NCBI GenBank assembly: GCA_017577365.1
Contig: PKRJ01000022.1
Location: 1-56,319 of the forward strand
DNA from: Gammaproteobacteria bacterium
GTDB lineage: Bacteria > Pseudomonadota > Gammaproteobacteria > Steroidobacterales > Rariloculaceae
Direction of reading: 5' to 3'
DNA length: 56,319 bases
In this document: positions 33,990 to 42,590 of the stretch, one piece after another
How positions within the stretch are numbered: position 1 is the first letter of the stretch
How the letters are laid out: every line of letters starts with the position of its first letter
Notes under the pieces: generated by a model
Database searches by the model: none
What the model saw: the letters and a program-made list of their open reading frames with translations, nothing else
Told to the model about the DNA's origin: nothing
Position numbers and translations under genes: made by a program

Positions 33990-34022
33990 GTTATTACATT
34001 AGAACGCCGTCGACGCAGCGTC

Positions 34023-34364
34023 ATGAAAAACCACCGGACCCTCGATCCGCGCGCCGCGGCGCGGGCGGAATCGAGTCTTTATCGAGCGATCCTGAGCCTC
34101 GAGAACGAGGCCGAGTGCCGCAAGTTCTTCGCCGACTTGTGCACGCCGGCCGAGCTCGAAGCGCTCGTCGATCGCTGGGCGGTCGTCGCGCACCTCGAGA
34201 ACGGCTTGCCTTACCGCAAGATCCACGACCTGACCGGCGTCTCCGTGACGACGATCGGCCGCGTCGCTCGGTTCTTGAGCAACGGCAACGGCGGCTATCG
34301 CATCGCGCTCGAGCGCCTGGCCTCACAGTCGTCCCAACGGCGGAGAAGGAACAATGCAGACTAA
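34023..34364 (+). CDS. YerC/YecD-family TrpR-like transcriptional regulator
   Basis: A 113-residue all-helical protein. The middle shows the TrpR-superfamily pattern FFADLCTPAELEALVDRWAV followed by the helix-turn-helix KIHDLTGVSVTTIGRVARFL. The family is known at the head of his operons in Xanthomonas relatives, and a histidine-responsive repressor role has been proposed. Here it is the first gene before hisG, overlaps it by 11 bases, and has a TrpR-like palindrome over its own promoter. The ribosome site before ATG 34023 is poor. The ligand is unproven. Confidence 0.82.
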   Translation: MKNHRTLDPRAAARAESSLYRAILSLENEAECRKFFADLCTPAELEALVDRWAVVAHLENGLPYRKIHDLTGVSVTTIGRVARFLSNGNGGYRIALERLASQSSQRRRRNNAD

Positions 34365-35259
34365 GCAGGACGCGCGCATCAAGATCGCCGTGCAGAAATC
34401 CGGGCGGCTGACCGAGCACTCGATGGAGCTGCTCGTGCGCTGCGGGTTGAGCTACTCGCGCGGCAAGGACCGGCTGATCTGCTACGGCGAGAATATGCCC
34501 GTCGACGTGCTGCTCGTGCGCGACGACGATATCCCGGGGCTCGTCCAGGAGAACATCTGCGATCTCGGCATCGCCGGGCTCAACATCATCGAGGAGCGGC
34601 GCCTCGAGCTGATCGAGCGCGGCGAGACGAAGCTCTTCGAGCAAGTCAGCGTCCTCGATTTCGGACAGTGCCGGCTGTCGTTCGGCGTGCCGGAAGACAT
34701 GCCGTTCGATGGGCCCGAATCGCTGCGCGGCACGCGGATCGCGACGACGTATCCGCGGATCGTCAAGGACTATTTGCAGCGAAACGGCATCGAAGCGAAG
34801 GTCGTCGAGTTCTCGGGCGCGGTCGAGATCGCGCCGAGCCTCGGCAAGGCCGACCTCGTCTGCGATCTCGTCTCGAGCGGCGAGACGCTTCGCGCCCATC
34901 AGATGTACGAGGCGCTGACGATCCTCGAAAGCCGTGCGGCGTTGATCCGCACGCCGGTCGAGATCCCGCCCGAGAAAGCGCAGTGGATGAAGCGTCTCCT
35001 GATGCGCATCGAAGGCGTGCTGCAGGTGCGCGAGAGCAAGTACATCATGCTGCACGCGCCGCGCGCGCGGCTCAAGGAGATCACGGCGCTGCTCCCCGGC
35101 AGCGAGGCGCCGACGATCATGCCGCTCGAAGGACGCGACGACAAAGTCGCCGTGCACGCGGTCTGCCGCGAGAACGTGTTCTGGGAAACGCTCGAGAAAC
35201 TGAAGGAAGCCGGCGCGAGCTCGATGCTCGTGCTGCCCGTCGAGAAGATGCTCGCGTGA
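34354..35259 (+). CDS. hisG: ATP phosphoribosyltransferase, long form
   Basis: A 301-residue enzyme that joins ATP and PRPP in the first step of histidine synthesis. The long form has the C-terminal ACT-like regulatory domain (about 225-300), so it should be a histidine-inhibited hexamer that does not need HisZ. GLAGLNIIEE-like and LVSSGETLRA segments are conserved. ATG 34354 has agaagga upstream and overlaps the regulator gene's end. It leads the biosynthetic part of the operon. Confidence 0.94.
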   Translation: MQTKQDARIKIAVQKSGRLTEHSMELLVRCGLSYSRGKDRLICYGENMPVDVLLVRDDDIPGLVQENICDLGIAGLNIIEERRLELIERGETKLFEQVSVLDFGQCRLSFGVPEDMPFDGPESLRGTRIATTYPRIVKDYLQRNGIEAKVVEFSGAVEIAPSLGKADLVCDLVSSGETLRAHQMYEALTILESRAALIRTPVEIPPEKAQWMKRLLMRIEGVLQVRESKYIMLHAPRARLKEITALLPGSEAPTIMPLEGRDDKVAVHAVCRENVFWETLEKLKEAGASSMLVLPVEKMLA

Positions 35260-35277
35260 GCGGGCGAGCAGGTCATC

Positions 35278-36588
35278 ATGAAACAGCACGACTGGAATAG
35301 CTTGACGGACGCCGAGCGGCAGGCGCTGCTCACTCGCCCCGCCCTCGCGGACGACGCGGCGCTCAAGGCGCGCGTCGCCGAGATCGTCGCCGAGGTCCGG
35401 CGAGACGGCGACGCCGCGCTGCGCCGGCTGACGCGGACGATCGACGGCATCGAGATCGATGCAGTCGAGGTCAGCAAGGACGAGATCGACGCCGCCGAGC
35501 GCGCGCTCTCGCCCGCCCAGCGCAACGCGATCCGCGCCGCGGCCGCGAACATCGAAGCGTTCCATCGCGCGCAGCTGCCCGCGGATCTCGAGGTCGAGAC
35601 CGCGCCCGGCGTGCGCTGCGAGCGCATCTCGCGCCCGATCCGCCGCGTCGGGCTGTACGTGCCCGCGGGCACCGCGCCCTTGCCGTCCACCGCGCTGATG
35701 CTCGGTATCCCCGCCCGGCTCGCGGGCTGCGGCACGCGCATCCTCTGCAGCCCGCCGCAGCGCGACGGCCGCGTCGACGCCGCGGTGCTCTTCGCCGCGC
35801 GCGTCGCGGGCGTCGAGCGGGTCTTCCGGGTCGGCGGCGCACAGGCGATCGCGGCGATGGCGTACGGCACGGAGACCGTGCCGAAGGTCGACAAGATCTT
35901 CGGGCCGGGCAACACATGGGTCACGGCCGCGAAGGCGCTCGTCGACGCCGATCCGAACGGCGCGGCGCGCGACTTCCCGGCGGGCCCGTCGGAAGTGCTC
36001 GTGATCGCGGACGATACCGCCAACGCCGCTTTCGTCGCGTCCGATCTGCTCTCGCAGGCCGAGCACGGCGTCGACTCCCAGGTGCTCCTGATCACGACGA
36101 GCCGCCGGCTCGCGCAGGCCGTCGCCGACGAGGTCGAGCGCCAGAAAGCGAAGCTGTCGCGGCGCGACGCCTTGGAAGGCGCCCTCTCGCACTCGTCGAT
36201 CATCGTCGTCGACGATCTCGCGACCGCCGTCTCGATCTCGAATGCGTATGCGCCCGAGCACCTGATCCTTCAGGTCCAAAGGCCCCGTGAGCTGCTTCGG
36301 TCCGTCGAGGCGGCGGGCTCGGTCTTCCTCGGTCCGTGGGCGCCGGAATCGGTCGGCGACTACTGCAGCGGCACGAATCACGTGCTGCCGACGTACGGCT
36401 ACGCGAGGCGCAGCTCGAGTCTCGGCGTCGGCGACTTCATGCGCTCGATGACCGTGCAGGAGCTGACCGAGGACGGCTTGCGCCGCATCGGTCCGATCGC
36501 CGAGACGATCGCCGCGCTCGAGGGACTCGACGCGCACGCGCGTGCGGTGACCGCGCGGCTCGACGTGATCGGGCGGAGCGCCTCATGA
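35278..36588 (+). CDS. hisD: Histidinol dehydrogenase
   Basis: A 436-residue zinc enzyme that oxidises L-histidinol to histidine in two NAD-linked steps. VGLYVPAGTAPLPSTALM, DKIFGPGNTWVTAAK and DLLSQAEHGVDSQ are conserved, the last with the catalytic Glu/His pair. Length is typical. It follows hisG by 18 bases and its stop overlaps hisC as ATGA. Confidence 0.95.
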   Translation: MKQHDWNSLTDAERQALLTRPALADDAALKARVAEIVAEVRRDGDAALRRLTRTIDGIEIDAVEVSKDEIDAAERALSPAQRNAIRAAAANIEAFHRAQLPADLEVETAPGVRCERISRPIRRVGLYVPAGTAPLPSTALMLGIPARLAGCGTRILCSPPQRDGRVDAAVLFAARVAGVERVFRVGGAQAIAAMAYGTETVPKVDKIFGPGNTWVTAAKALVDADPNGAARDFPAGPSEVLVIADDTANAAFVASDLLSQAEHGVDSQVLLITTSRRLAQAVADEVERQKAKLSRRDALEGALSHSSIIVVDDLATAVSISNAYAPEHLILQVQRPRELLRSVEAAGSVFLGPWAPESVGDYCSGTNHVLPTYGYARRSSSLGVGDFMRSMTVQELTEDGLRRIGPIAETIAALEGLDAHARAVTARLDVIGRSAS

Positions 36589-37652
36589 GCAGCGTGCTCG
36601 ATCTCGCAAGGCCGGACCTGCGCGCGCTCGACCCGTACGTCCCGGGCGCGTACGAGCCCGGCATGATTCGGCTCAACGCGAACGAGTCCCCGTGGCGCGC
36701 GCCGGGCGACACGACCGAGCGCGGGCTGAACGTCTACCCGCCCCCGCGCCCGTTCGCGCTCAGGGACCGGCTCGCGGCGCACTACGGCGCGCCGCCCGAG
36801 GAGATCCTCGTCACGCGCGGCAGCAGCGAGGCGATCGATATCCTGATCCGTGGTTTCTGCCGCGCCGGGCAGGACGACATCCTGATCTGCCCGCCGACGT
36901 TCGACATGTACCGCGTCTATGCGACGATCCAGGCGGCCGGCATCGTCCGCGTGCCGCTCCTGCGTCGCGAAGGCCGTTTCGAGCTCGACACGCCGGCGGT
37001 GCTCGACGCGCTCGGCGGGCGCGTGAAGATCGTGTTTCTCTGCACGCCGAACAACCCGACCGGGCAGTCGATCCCGCCGGCCGACGTCGAAGCGGTCTGC
37101 GCGGCGGCCTCGGGGCGCGCGCTCGTCGTCATCGACGAGGCGTATCACGAGTTCGCGAGCACGAACTACCTCGATCTCCGCCGCCGATACGAGCACGTCG
37201 TGCTGCTGCGCACGCTGTCGAAATTCGTCTCGCTCGCGGGCGTGCGCTGCGGCGCGGTGGTCGCGGCGCGCGAGGTCGTCGAGTATCTGGGCAACGTGCT
37301 GCCGCCCTACACTTTCCCGACGCCGTCCATCGAGCTCGTGCTCGAGGCGCTGCGCGACGATTCGCTGCGCGTATCGGCCGAACGCATCGCCGTGATCAAG
37401 CGGGAGCGCGAGCGGCTCGCGCAGGCGCTGCGCGACGTGCCGGACGTGCTCGAGGTCTATCCGAGCGACGCGAACTTCATTCTCGTCCGCACCCGCGACA
37501 GCGCGCTCTTTCGCGGTGCGGCGCACCGCGCGGGTATCCTGGTCAGGACGTTCGCCGATCCCGCCGTCGCCGACTGCGTGCGGATCACCGTCGGCCGGCC
37601 CGAGGACAACGACCGACTCCTCGAAGCAGTCGCCCGTACGGAGAGACCATGA
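36585..37652 (+). CDS. hisC: Histidinol-phosphate aminotransferase
   Basis: A 355-residue fold-type I PLP enzyme that transaminates imidazole acetol phosphate. LNANESPW opens the fold, the cofactor asparagine is in TPNNPTG, and the PLP lysine is K213 in TLSKFVSLAGVRCG (most family members have TLSKAFGLAG). ATG 36585 overlaps the hisD stop by 4 bases, and the stop overlaps hisB. No defect is seen. Confidence 0.94.
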   Translation: MSSVLDLARPDLRALDPYVPGAYEPGMIRLNANESPWRAPGDTTERGLNVYPPPRPFALRDRLAAHYGAPPEEILVTRGSSEAIDILIRGFCRAGQDDILICPPTFDMYRVYATIQAAGIVRVPLLRREGRFELDTPAVLDALGGRVKIVFLCTPNNPTGQSIPPADVEAVCAAASGRALVVIDEAYHEFASTNYLDLRRRYEHVVLLRTLSKFVSLAGVRCGAVVAAREVVEYLGNVLPPYTFPTPSIELVLEALRDDSLRVSAERIAVIKRERERLAQALRDVPDVLEVYPSDANFILVRTRDSALFRGAAHRAGILVRTFADPAVADCVRITVGRPEDNDRLLEAVARTERP

Positions 37653-38722
37653 TGCGTAAGATCCTTTTCGTCGGCCGAGAAGGCACGCTCATCGAGGAAC
37701 CGGCGGACGGACGCGTCGATGCGCCGGAAAAGGTGCTGCTGATGCCGGGCGTGATCCCGGCGCTCGCGAGACTCACGCGCGCCGGTTACGAGATCGTCGT
37801 CGTGACGAATCAGCCGGGCCTCGGCAGCGAGAGCTTCCGACGGCCGGAGTTCGAGCGCGCGGACGCCTATCTCCGCGCGCTGTTCTCGTCGCAGGGCATC
37901 CCCTTCGCCGCGACGCTGATCTGCCCCCACGCGCCGGAGGAGCATTGCGGATGCCGCAAGCCGAGCGTGGGGCTGGTCCGCGAGTTCCTCGCGCCCAGCG
38001 TGCTCGACCGCGATGGCTCGGCCGTCGTCGGCCGCGGTCCCGAGGACCTCGAGCTCGCCGAGAATATCGGCATCGCGGGATTCGTCGTCGAGAAGGACGG
38101 CGCGCCCGACAAGACCTGGGAGCACGTCGCGCACGTGCTGCTCGACCATCCGCGCACGGCGGTCGTCGAGCGGAAGACGCGCGAGACGGATATCCGCGTC
38201 GAGATCGATCTCGATCGCGAGGCCGAGCCGGCCGTGAGCACCGGCATCGGGTTCTTCGACCACATGCTCGAGCAGATCGGCAAGCACGGCGGCTTCGCGC
38301 TCAAGATCGACTGCCGCGGCGATCTCCACGTCGACGAGCACCACACGGTGGAAGACGTCGCGCTCGCGCTCGGCGAAGCGTTGAAGCGCGCGCTCGGCGA
38401 CAAGCGCGGCATCGGCCGCTACGGCTTTCTGTTGCCGATGGACGAGGCGGACGCGACGGTCGCGATCGACCTCGGCGGCCGGCCGTATCTCGTGTTCGAG
38501 GGGAATTTCACGCGCGAGCGCGTCGGCGAGCTCCCGACCGAGCTCGTGCCGCATTTCTTCCGCTCGCTCGCGGACTCGCTCGGCGCGAACGTCCACGTTC
38601 GGCTGCGCGGCGACAACGCGCATCACATGATCGAGGCGGCGTTCAAGGGCGTCGCGCGCGCGCTGCGTCAGGCCATCGCGCGGACCGGCGACGCGCTCCC
38701 GTCGACGAAGGGGCAGCTATGA
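37649..38722 (+). CDS. hisB: HisB: imidazoleglycerol-phosphate dehydratase with degenerate histidinol-phosphatase domain
   Basis: A 357-residue bifunctional-type protein. The C-terminal dehydratase (about 167-357) has its metal motifs: DHMLEQIGKHGG, DEHHTVED and GDNAHHMIEA. The N-terminal HAD phosphatase (1-165) keeps the zinc ligands CPHAPEEHCGCRKP, but the nucleophile motif DxDGT reads GREGT (residues 9-13) and GDxxTD reads GRGPED. Both catalytic aspartates and the magnesium aspartate are therefore gone, and phosphatase activity is not expected. A separate histidinol-phosphatase must exist. The start is ATG 37649 (ATGATG; 37652 possible), overlapping hisC. Confidence 0.93.
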   Translation: MMRKILFVGREGTLIEEPADGRVDAPEKVLLMPGVIPALARLTRAGYEIVVVTNQPGLGSESFRRPEFERADAYLRALFSSQGIPFAATLICPHAPEEHCGCRKPSVGLVREFLAPSVLDRDGSAVVGRGPEDLELAENIGIAGFVVEKDGAPDKTWEHVAHVLLDHPRTAVVERKTRETDIRVEIDLDREAEPAVSTGIGFFDHMLEQIGKHGGFALKIDCRGDLHVDEHHTVEDVALALGEALKRALGDKRGIGRYGFLLPMDEADATVAIDLGGRPYLVFEGNFTRERVGELPTELVPHFFRSLADSLGANVHVRLRGDNAHHMIEAAFKGVARALRQAIARTGDALPSTKGQL

Positions 38723-39360
38723 GCGCTTCGAACGTGTCGGCGAAGCCCTCCCCCGCGGCGATGAGCCGTGCGAAGCCGGTCGTGATCGCGAGCTGCGGCT
38801 CGAACCTCGCGTCGCTCGTCTTCGCGCTCGAACGCCTCGGCGTCACGGCACCCGTGACCGAGGATCCGGACGAGGTCCGCGCGGCGAGCCACGTGATCCT
38901 GCCGGGTGTCGGCTCCGCGGGCGCAGGCATGGAGCGGCTCAGACGCGCCGGGCTCGCGGACGTCGTCCCGACGTTGACACAGCCCGTGCTCGGTATCTGT
39001 CTCGGGATGCAGCTGCTCTTTCGCTCGTCCGAGGAGGACGACACGATCGGCCTCGGCGTGATTCCGGGCGAGGTCCGGCGCTTCCCGAGCTCGGCCGACT
39101 ATCCCGTGCCTCACATGGGCTGGAACCGCGTGTCGCTCCGCGGCGACTCGCGGCTCACCGCGGGCCTCGAGGAAGGCGGCTACGCGTACTTCGTGCACAG
39201 CTACGCCGCGCCGGTCGGCCCGTGGACACGCGCCGTGAGCGAATACGGCATCGAGTTCACGGCCATCGTCGAGCACGAGAACTTTTTCGGCACGCAGTTT
39301 CACCCGGAGCGCTCTTCTCGTTTCGGTGCGCTGCTGCTCGCGAATTTCCTGAAGCTCTGA
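38719..39360 (+). CDS. hisH: Imidazole glycerol phosphate synthase, glutaminase subunit
   Basis: A 213-residue class I glutamine amidotransferase that feeds ammonia to HisF. The catalytic cysteine is C94 in LGICLGMQLL, with His/Glu in FHPERS near the end. There is an N-terminal extension of about 15 residues when ATG 38719 (ATGA overlap with hisB) is used; ATG 38761 would give the usual length. I keep 38719 because of the overlap. Confidence 0.92.
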   Translation: MSASNVSAKPSPAAMSRAKPVVIASCGSNLASLVFALERLGVTAPVTEDPDEVRAASHVILPGVGSAGAGMERLRRAGLADVVPTLTQPVLGICLGMQLLFRSSEEDDTIGLGVIPGEVRRFPSSADYPVPHMGWNRVSLRGDSRLTAGLEEGGYAYFVHSYAAPVGPWTRAVSEYGIEFTAIVEHENFFGTQFHPERSSRFGALLLANFLKL

Positions 39361-39384
39361 CCCGACCGCGGCGGAACCTCCGAC

Positions 39385-40110
39385 ATGAAGCTGATCCCTG
39401 CAATCGATATCCGCGGAGGCCGATGCGTGCGCCTCTTCAAGGGCGAGTTCGACAAGGAAACGCGCTACGATGCCGATCCCGTCGACCTCGCCGCGCGTTA
39501 CCGCTCGCTCGGCGCGAAGTGGCTGCACGTCGTCGACCTCGACGGCGCGGCCGCGGGCGCGCCGAAGAATCTCGACCTGATCCGCAGGATGCGCGTCGAC
39601 GGGTTGTGCGTGCAGCTCGGCGGCGGAATTCGCGACGACGCGAGCCTCGAGCAGGCGCTCGACGTCGCCGACCGGATCGTGCTCGGCAGCCTCGCGGTCA
39701 CGCAGCCGGAGCGCGTGCGCGAATGGCTCGGCCGGTACGGCGCCGAGCGCTTCACGCTCGGCTTCGACGTCCGCATCGACGATGCCGGCACGCCGTACGT
39801 CACGACGCACGGCTGGACGCGCACGAGCAGCCTCACGCTCGACGACGCCGTGCGGCAGTTCCTGCCGAACGGGCTCGTGCACGTGCTCTGCACCGACGTC
39901 GCGCGCGACGGCGCGCTCGCGGGACCGAACGTCGAGCTCTACACCGCTCTCGTGCAACGATGGCCGACGCTCGCCGTGCAGGCTTCCGGCGGCATCCGGA
40001 ACGCGGACGATCTCGCGGTCCTCGCCGCGACCGGCGTCGCGGGCGCGATCTCGGGCAAGGCGTTGCTCGAAGGCCGCATCGGCTTGGACGAGATTCGTGC
40101 GTACCTCTAA
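39385..40110 (+). CDS. hisA: ProFAR isomerase
   Basis: A 241-residue TIM-barrel isomerase acting after HisE/HisI. D8 in LIPAIDIRGG and a second catalytic aspartate in VLCTDVARDG are in place, and both phosphate-binding glycine motifs (QLGGGIR, ASGGIRN) are visible. ATG 39385 follows hisH by 24 bases. It is an ordinary family member. Confidence 0.94.
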   Translation: MKLIPAIDIRGGRCVRLFKGEFDKETRYDADPVDLAARYRSLGAKWLHVVDLDGAAAGAPKNLDLIRRMRVDGLCVQLGGGIRDDASLEQALDVADRIVLGSLAVTQPERVREWLGRYGAERFTLGFDVRIDDAGTPYVTTHGWTRTSSLTLDDAVRQFLPNGLVHVLCTDVARDGALAGPNVELYTALVQRWPTLAVQASGGIRNADDLAVLAATGVAGAISGKALLEGRIGLDEIRAYL

Positions 40111-40137
40111 GCACCGGAGCTTCCGTTGGGAATCGCC

Positions 40138-40947
40138 ATGCTGACGAAGCGAATCATCCCTTGCCTCGACGTGCGCGACGGGCAGGTCGTCAAGGGCGTG
40201 CAGTTCCGCAACCATCGAGTGATGGGGGACATCCTCGAGCTGGCCGAGCGTTACCGCGACGAAGGCGCCGACGAGCTCGTCTTCTACGACATCACCGCGA
40301 GCCCCGACGGGCGGACCGTGGATCGCCAATGGGTCAACCGCGTCGCACGTATCCTCGACATCCCGTTCTGCGTCGCCGGCGGCATCCGCACGCTCGCCGA
40401 CGCCGAGGCGATCCTGAATTACGGCGCGGACAAGATCTCGGTGAACTCGCCGGCGCTCGAGAACCCCGACTTCATCGACGAGCTCGTGAAGCGCTTCGGC
40501 TCGCAGTGCGTCGTGATCGGCATCGATACGCTCGCCCAGGACGGCGACTACCACGTCTATCAATACACCGGCGATCCGGACCGGATGCGTGCGAGCCGCC
40601 GGCGCACGCTCGATTGGGTGCGAGAGGTCGAGCAGCGCGGCGCCGGCGAGATCGTGCTGAACTGCATGAATCAGGACGGCGTGCGACGCGGTTACGACAT
40701 CGAGCAGCTCGCGCTCGTGCGCGACGCCGTGCGGATCCCGCTGATCGCGTCCGGAGGCGCCGGGGCGATGGAGCACTTTCGGGACGTCTTCAAACAGGCT
40801 CGCGTCGACGGCGCGCTCGCCGCGAGCGTGTTCCATTCCGCGTCGATCCGCATCCCGAACCTGAAACGCTATCTGCTCGCGGAAGGGATCCCCGTGCGGC
40901 CGCCCGCGGAAGACGCGCCGAGAAGCGCCGAGGAGAGCCGACGATGA
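40138..40947 (+). CDS. hisF: Imidazole glycerol phosphate synthase, cyclase subunit
   Basis: A 269-residue TIM-barrel cyclase, partner of HisH. KRIIPCLDVRDGQVVKGVQF includes D11, and the second catalytic aspartate lies in VVIGIDTLAQDG. ATG 40138 gives the standard start (MLTKRIIPCLDV); an in-frame TTG at 40126 would add four residues. The C-terminal 15 residues after the barrel are charged and unconserved. It ends in an ATGA overlap with hisE. Confidence 0.94.
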   Translation: MLTKRIIPCLDVRDGQVVKGVQFRNHRVMGDILELAERYRDEGADELVFYDITASPDGRTVDRQWVNRVARILDIPFCVAGGIRTLADAEAILNYGADKISVNSPALENPDFIDELVKRFGSQCVVIGIDTLAQDGDYHVYQYTGDPDRMRASRRRTLDWVREVEQRGAGEIVLNCMNQDGVRRGYDIEQLALVRDAVRIPLIASGGAGAMEHFRDVFKQARVDGALAASVFHSASIRIPNLKRYLLAEGIPVRPPAEDAPRSAEESRR

Positions 40948-41258
40948 GCGAAACGAAAGGCATCGCGTTTCTCGCCGAGCTCGAGAGGATCATCGACGCG
41001 CGCCTCGAGAGCGCGTCGCCGGAGCAAAGCTACACGGCGAAGCTCGCGCGGAAAGGCGCCGTGAAGGTCGCGCAGAAAGTCGGCGAGGAAGGCGTCGAGC
41101 TCGCGCTCGCGGCCGCGGCCGAGGACGGCGAGCGCGTCAAGTCCGAGGCCGCCGACCTCCTCTACCACCTGCTCCTGCTGCTCAGGGTCAAGGGGCTCAG
41201 GCTCGAGGACGCGGTCGCCGAGCTCGAGCGCCGGCACGCGGAGGCGGCACGGCGTTGA
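40944..41258 (+). CDS. hisE: Phosphoribosyl-ATP pyrophosphatase
   Basis: A 104-residue helical pyrophosphohydrolase. ESYT-type SPEQSYTAKL, KVGEEGVELALAA and EAADLLYHLLLLL are the MazG-like metal-site helices. It stands alone, whereas many gammaproteobacteria have a fused HisIE; no HisI (phosphoribosyl-AMP cyclohydrolase) sequence is in the operon. It is the last his gene and convergent with a sugar dehydrogenase-like gene 18 bases away. Confidence 0.93.
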   Translation: MSETKGIAFLAELERIIDARLESASPEQSYTAKLARKGAVKVAQKVGEEGVELALAAAAEDGERVKSEAADLLYHLLLLLRVKGLRLEDAVAELERRHAEAARR

Positions 41259-41276
41259 GCGGCGGCTCCCGCCGAG

Positions 41277-42476
41277 TCAGTCCGCCGGCTCGATCCTGAG
41301 CAGCGCGCCGGGATTCTCGTCGGTCAGCACGTACAGCAGGCCGTCCGGTCCCGGTCGCACGTCGCGGATTCGCTGACGCAGCTCGATCAAGATCGGCTCG
41401 CGCTGGATCGGGTGCCCCTGCTCGTTGAACGTCAGGCGCTGGATGTGCCCCGTCCACGAAGTGCGGCCTAGCATCATCGCGCCCACGAACGCGTTGCCGC
41501 GCCAAGCCGGGAAGCGATCGCCGGTATAGAACGACAGGCCCGAGACCGCGATCGACGGCATCCAGTACATCAACGGCGCCTCGAAGCCGTCGTGCGACGA
41601 GCGCTCGGTGACGGGGCGACCGTCGTAATCGGTACCGAACGTCGCGAGCGGCCAGCCGTAATTGCGGCCCGGCAGGATCACGTTGATCTCGTCGCCGCCG
41701 AGCGGGCCGTGCTCGTTCTCCCAGAGCGCGCCGGTCTCGGGATGCACGGCGAGCCCCTGCGGGCTGCGATGCCCGTAGGAGTAAATCTCCGGGAGCCAGC
41801 CCTCGCGGCCGACCAACGGATTGTCGTCAGGCACCGATCCGTCGGCGCGCAGGCGCAACACTTTGCCGCCGTGCACGCGTCCGTCCTGAGCGCGCTCCTG
41901 CTCCTGACGTTCGCCGATCGCGATGTACAAGTGACCGTCGCGGCCGAAAGCCATGCGCCCGCCGAAATTCGTCTCGGAGACGCTCCAATTCTCGGCGACG
42001 AAGATCTCCTCGACGTCGACGAGCGCGCGCCCGTCGAAACGCGCGCGTGAGACGGCCGTCGTCGACAGGCCGTCATCGCGGCCCTTCGAGTAGCTGAGAT
42101 AGAGCAGCCCGTTCCGCTCGAAGTCCGGGTGCAGGAGCACGTCGAGCAGACCGCCGAGCACGGTGACCTTGACCTCCGGCACGCCGGCGACCGGCTCGGG
42201 ATCGAGCACGCCGTTGCGCACGATGCGCAGACGACCCGGGCGCTCCGTGACGAGCAGCCCGCCGTCGGGCAGGAAGGCCAGGCTCCAGGGATGCTCGAGC
42301 CCGCCGGCGATCTCGACGACTCGAATCGGATGCTCGACCGTAGGCAGGTCGATCGGCAGCGGCGGTAGAGGCGGCCCGGGCAGCGGCGCCTGCGCGAGCG
42401 CGCCGTCCACGAAACCGCACGCGAGCGCGATCGCCGCGCCCGAAGCGAGACCGGACCTCGTCGAGACCTTCACCAC
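41277..42476 (-). CDS. PQQ-dependent sugar dehydrogenase-like beta-propeller protein
   Basis: A 399-residue secreted protein. A signal peptide covers about residues 1-28 (ending ALA|Q). The six-bladed propeller has LEHPWSLAFLPDGGLLVTERPGRL, GGRMAFGRDGHLYIAIGER and YSYGHRSPQGLAVHP, typical of the soluble aldose dehydrogenase (YliI/GdhB-like) family that uses PQQ. The substrate is not predictable. The start is GTG 42476, with GTG 42473 possible. It is convergent with hisE and downstream of lysC-lysA. Confidence 0.87.
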   Translation of the reverse strand: MVKVSTRSGLASGAAIALACGFVDGALAQAPLPGPPLPPLPIDLPTVEHPIRVVEIAGGLEHPWSLAFLPDGGLLVTERPGRLRIVRNGVLDPEPVAGVPEVKVTVLGGLLDVLLHPDFERNGLLYLSYSKGRDDGLSTTAVSRARFDGRALVDVEEIFVAENWSVSETNFGGRMAFGRDGHLYIAIGERQEQERAQDGRVHGGKVLRLRADGSVPDDNPLVGREGWLPEIYSYGHRSPQGLAVHPETGALWENEHGPLGGDEINVILPGRNYGWPLATFGTDYDGRPVTERSSHDGFEAPLMYWMPSIAVSGLSFYTGDRFPAWRGNAFVGAMMLGRTSWTGHIQRLTFNEQGHPIQREPILIELRQRIRDVRPGPDGLLYVLTDENPGALLRIEPAD

Positions 42477-42590
42477 CCTCTCCCCCTGTCGAGCAGGCTC
42501 TCGGTACGGCGCGATAACGCCGTCACCGCGCGCGGCTTGCGTGGCGGCTCGGCTTCGACCGCTTCGCGGCGGCGAAATCGGCCCCGCGCT

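Noticed and set aside
34021..36537. An 838-codon open frame on the minus strand
   Set aside because: Antisense to yerC, hisG and hisD; no recognisable domain and low-complexity Arg/Ala/Asp content.
38668..40836. A 722-codon open frame on the minus strand
   Set aside because: Antisense to hisB, hisH, hisA and hisF, whose motifs are intact.
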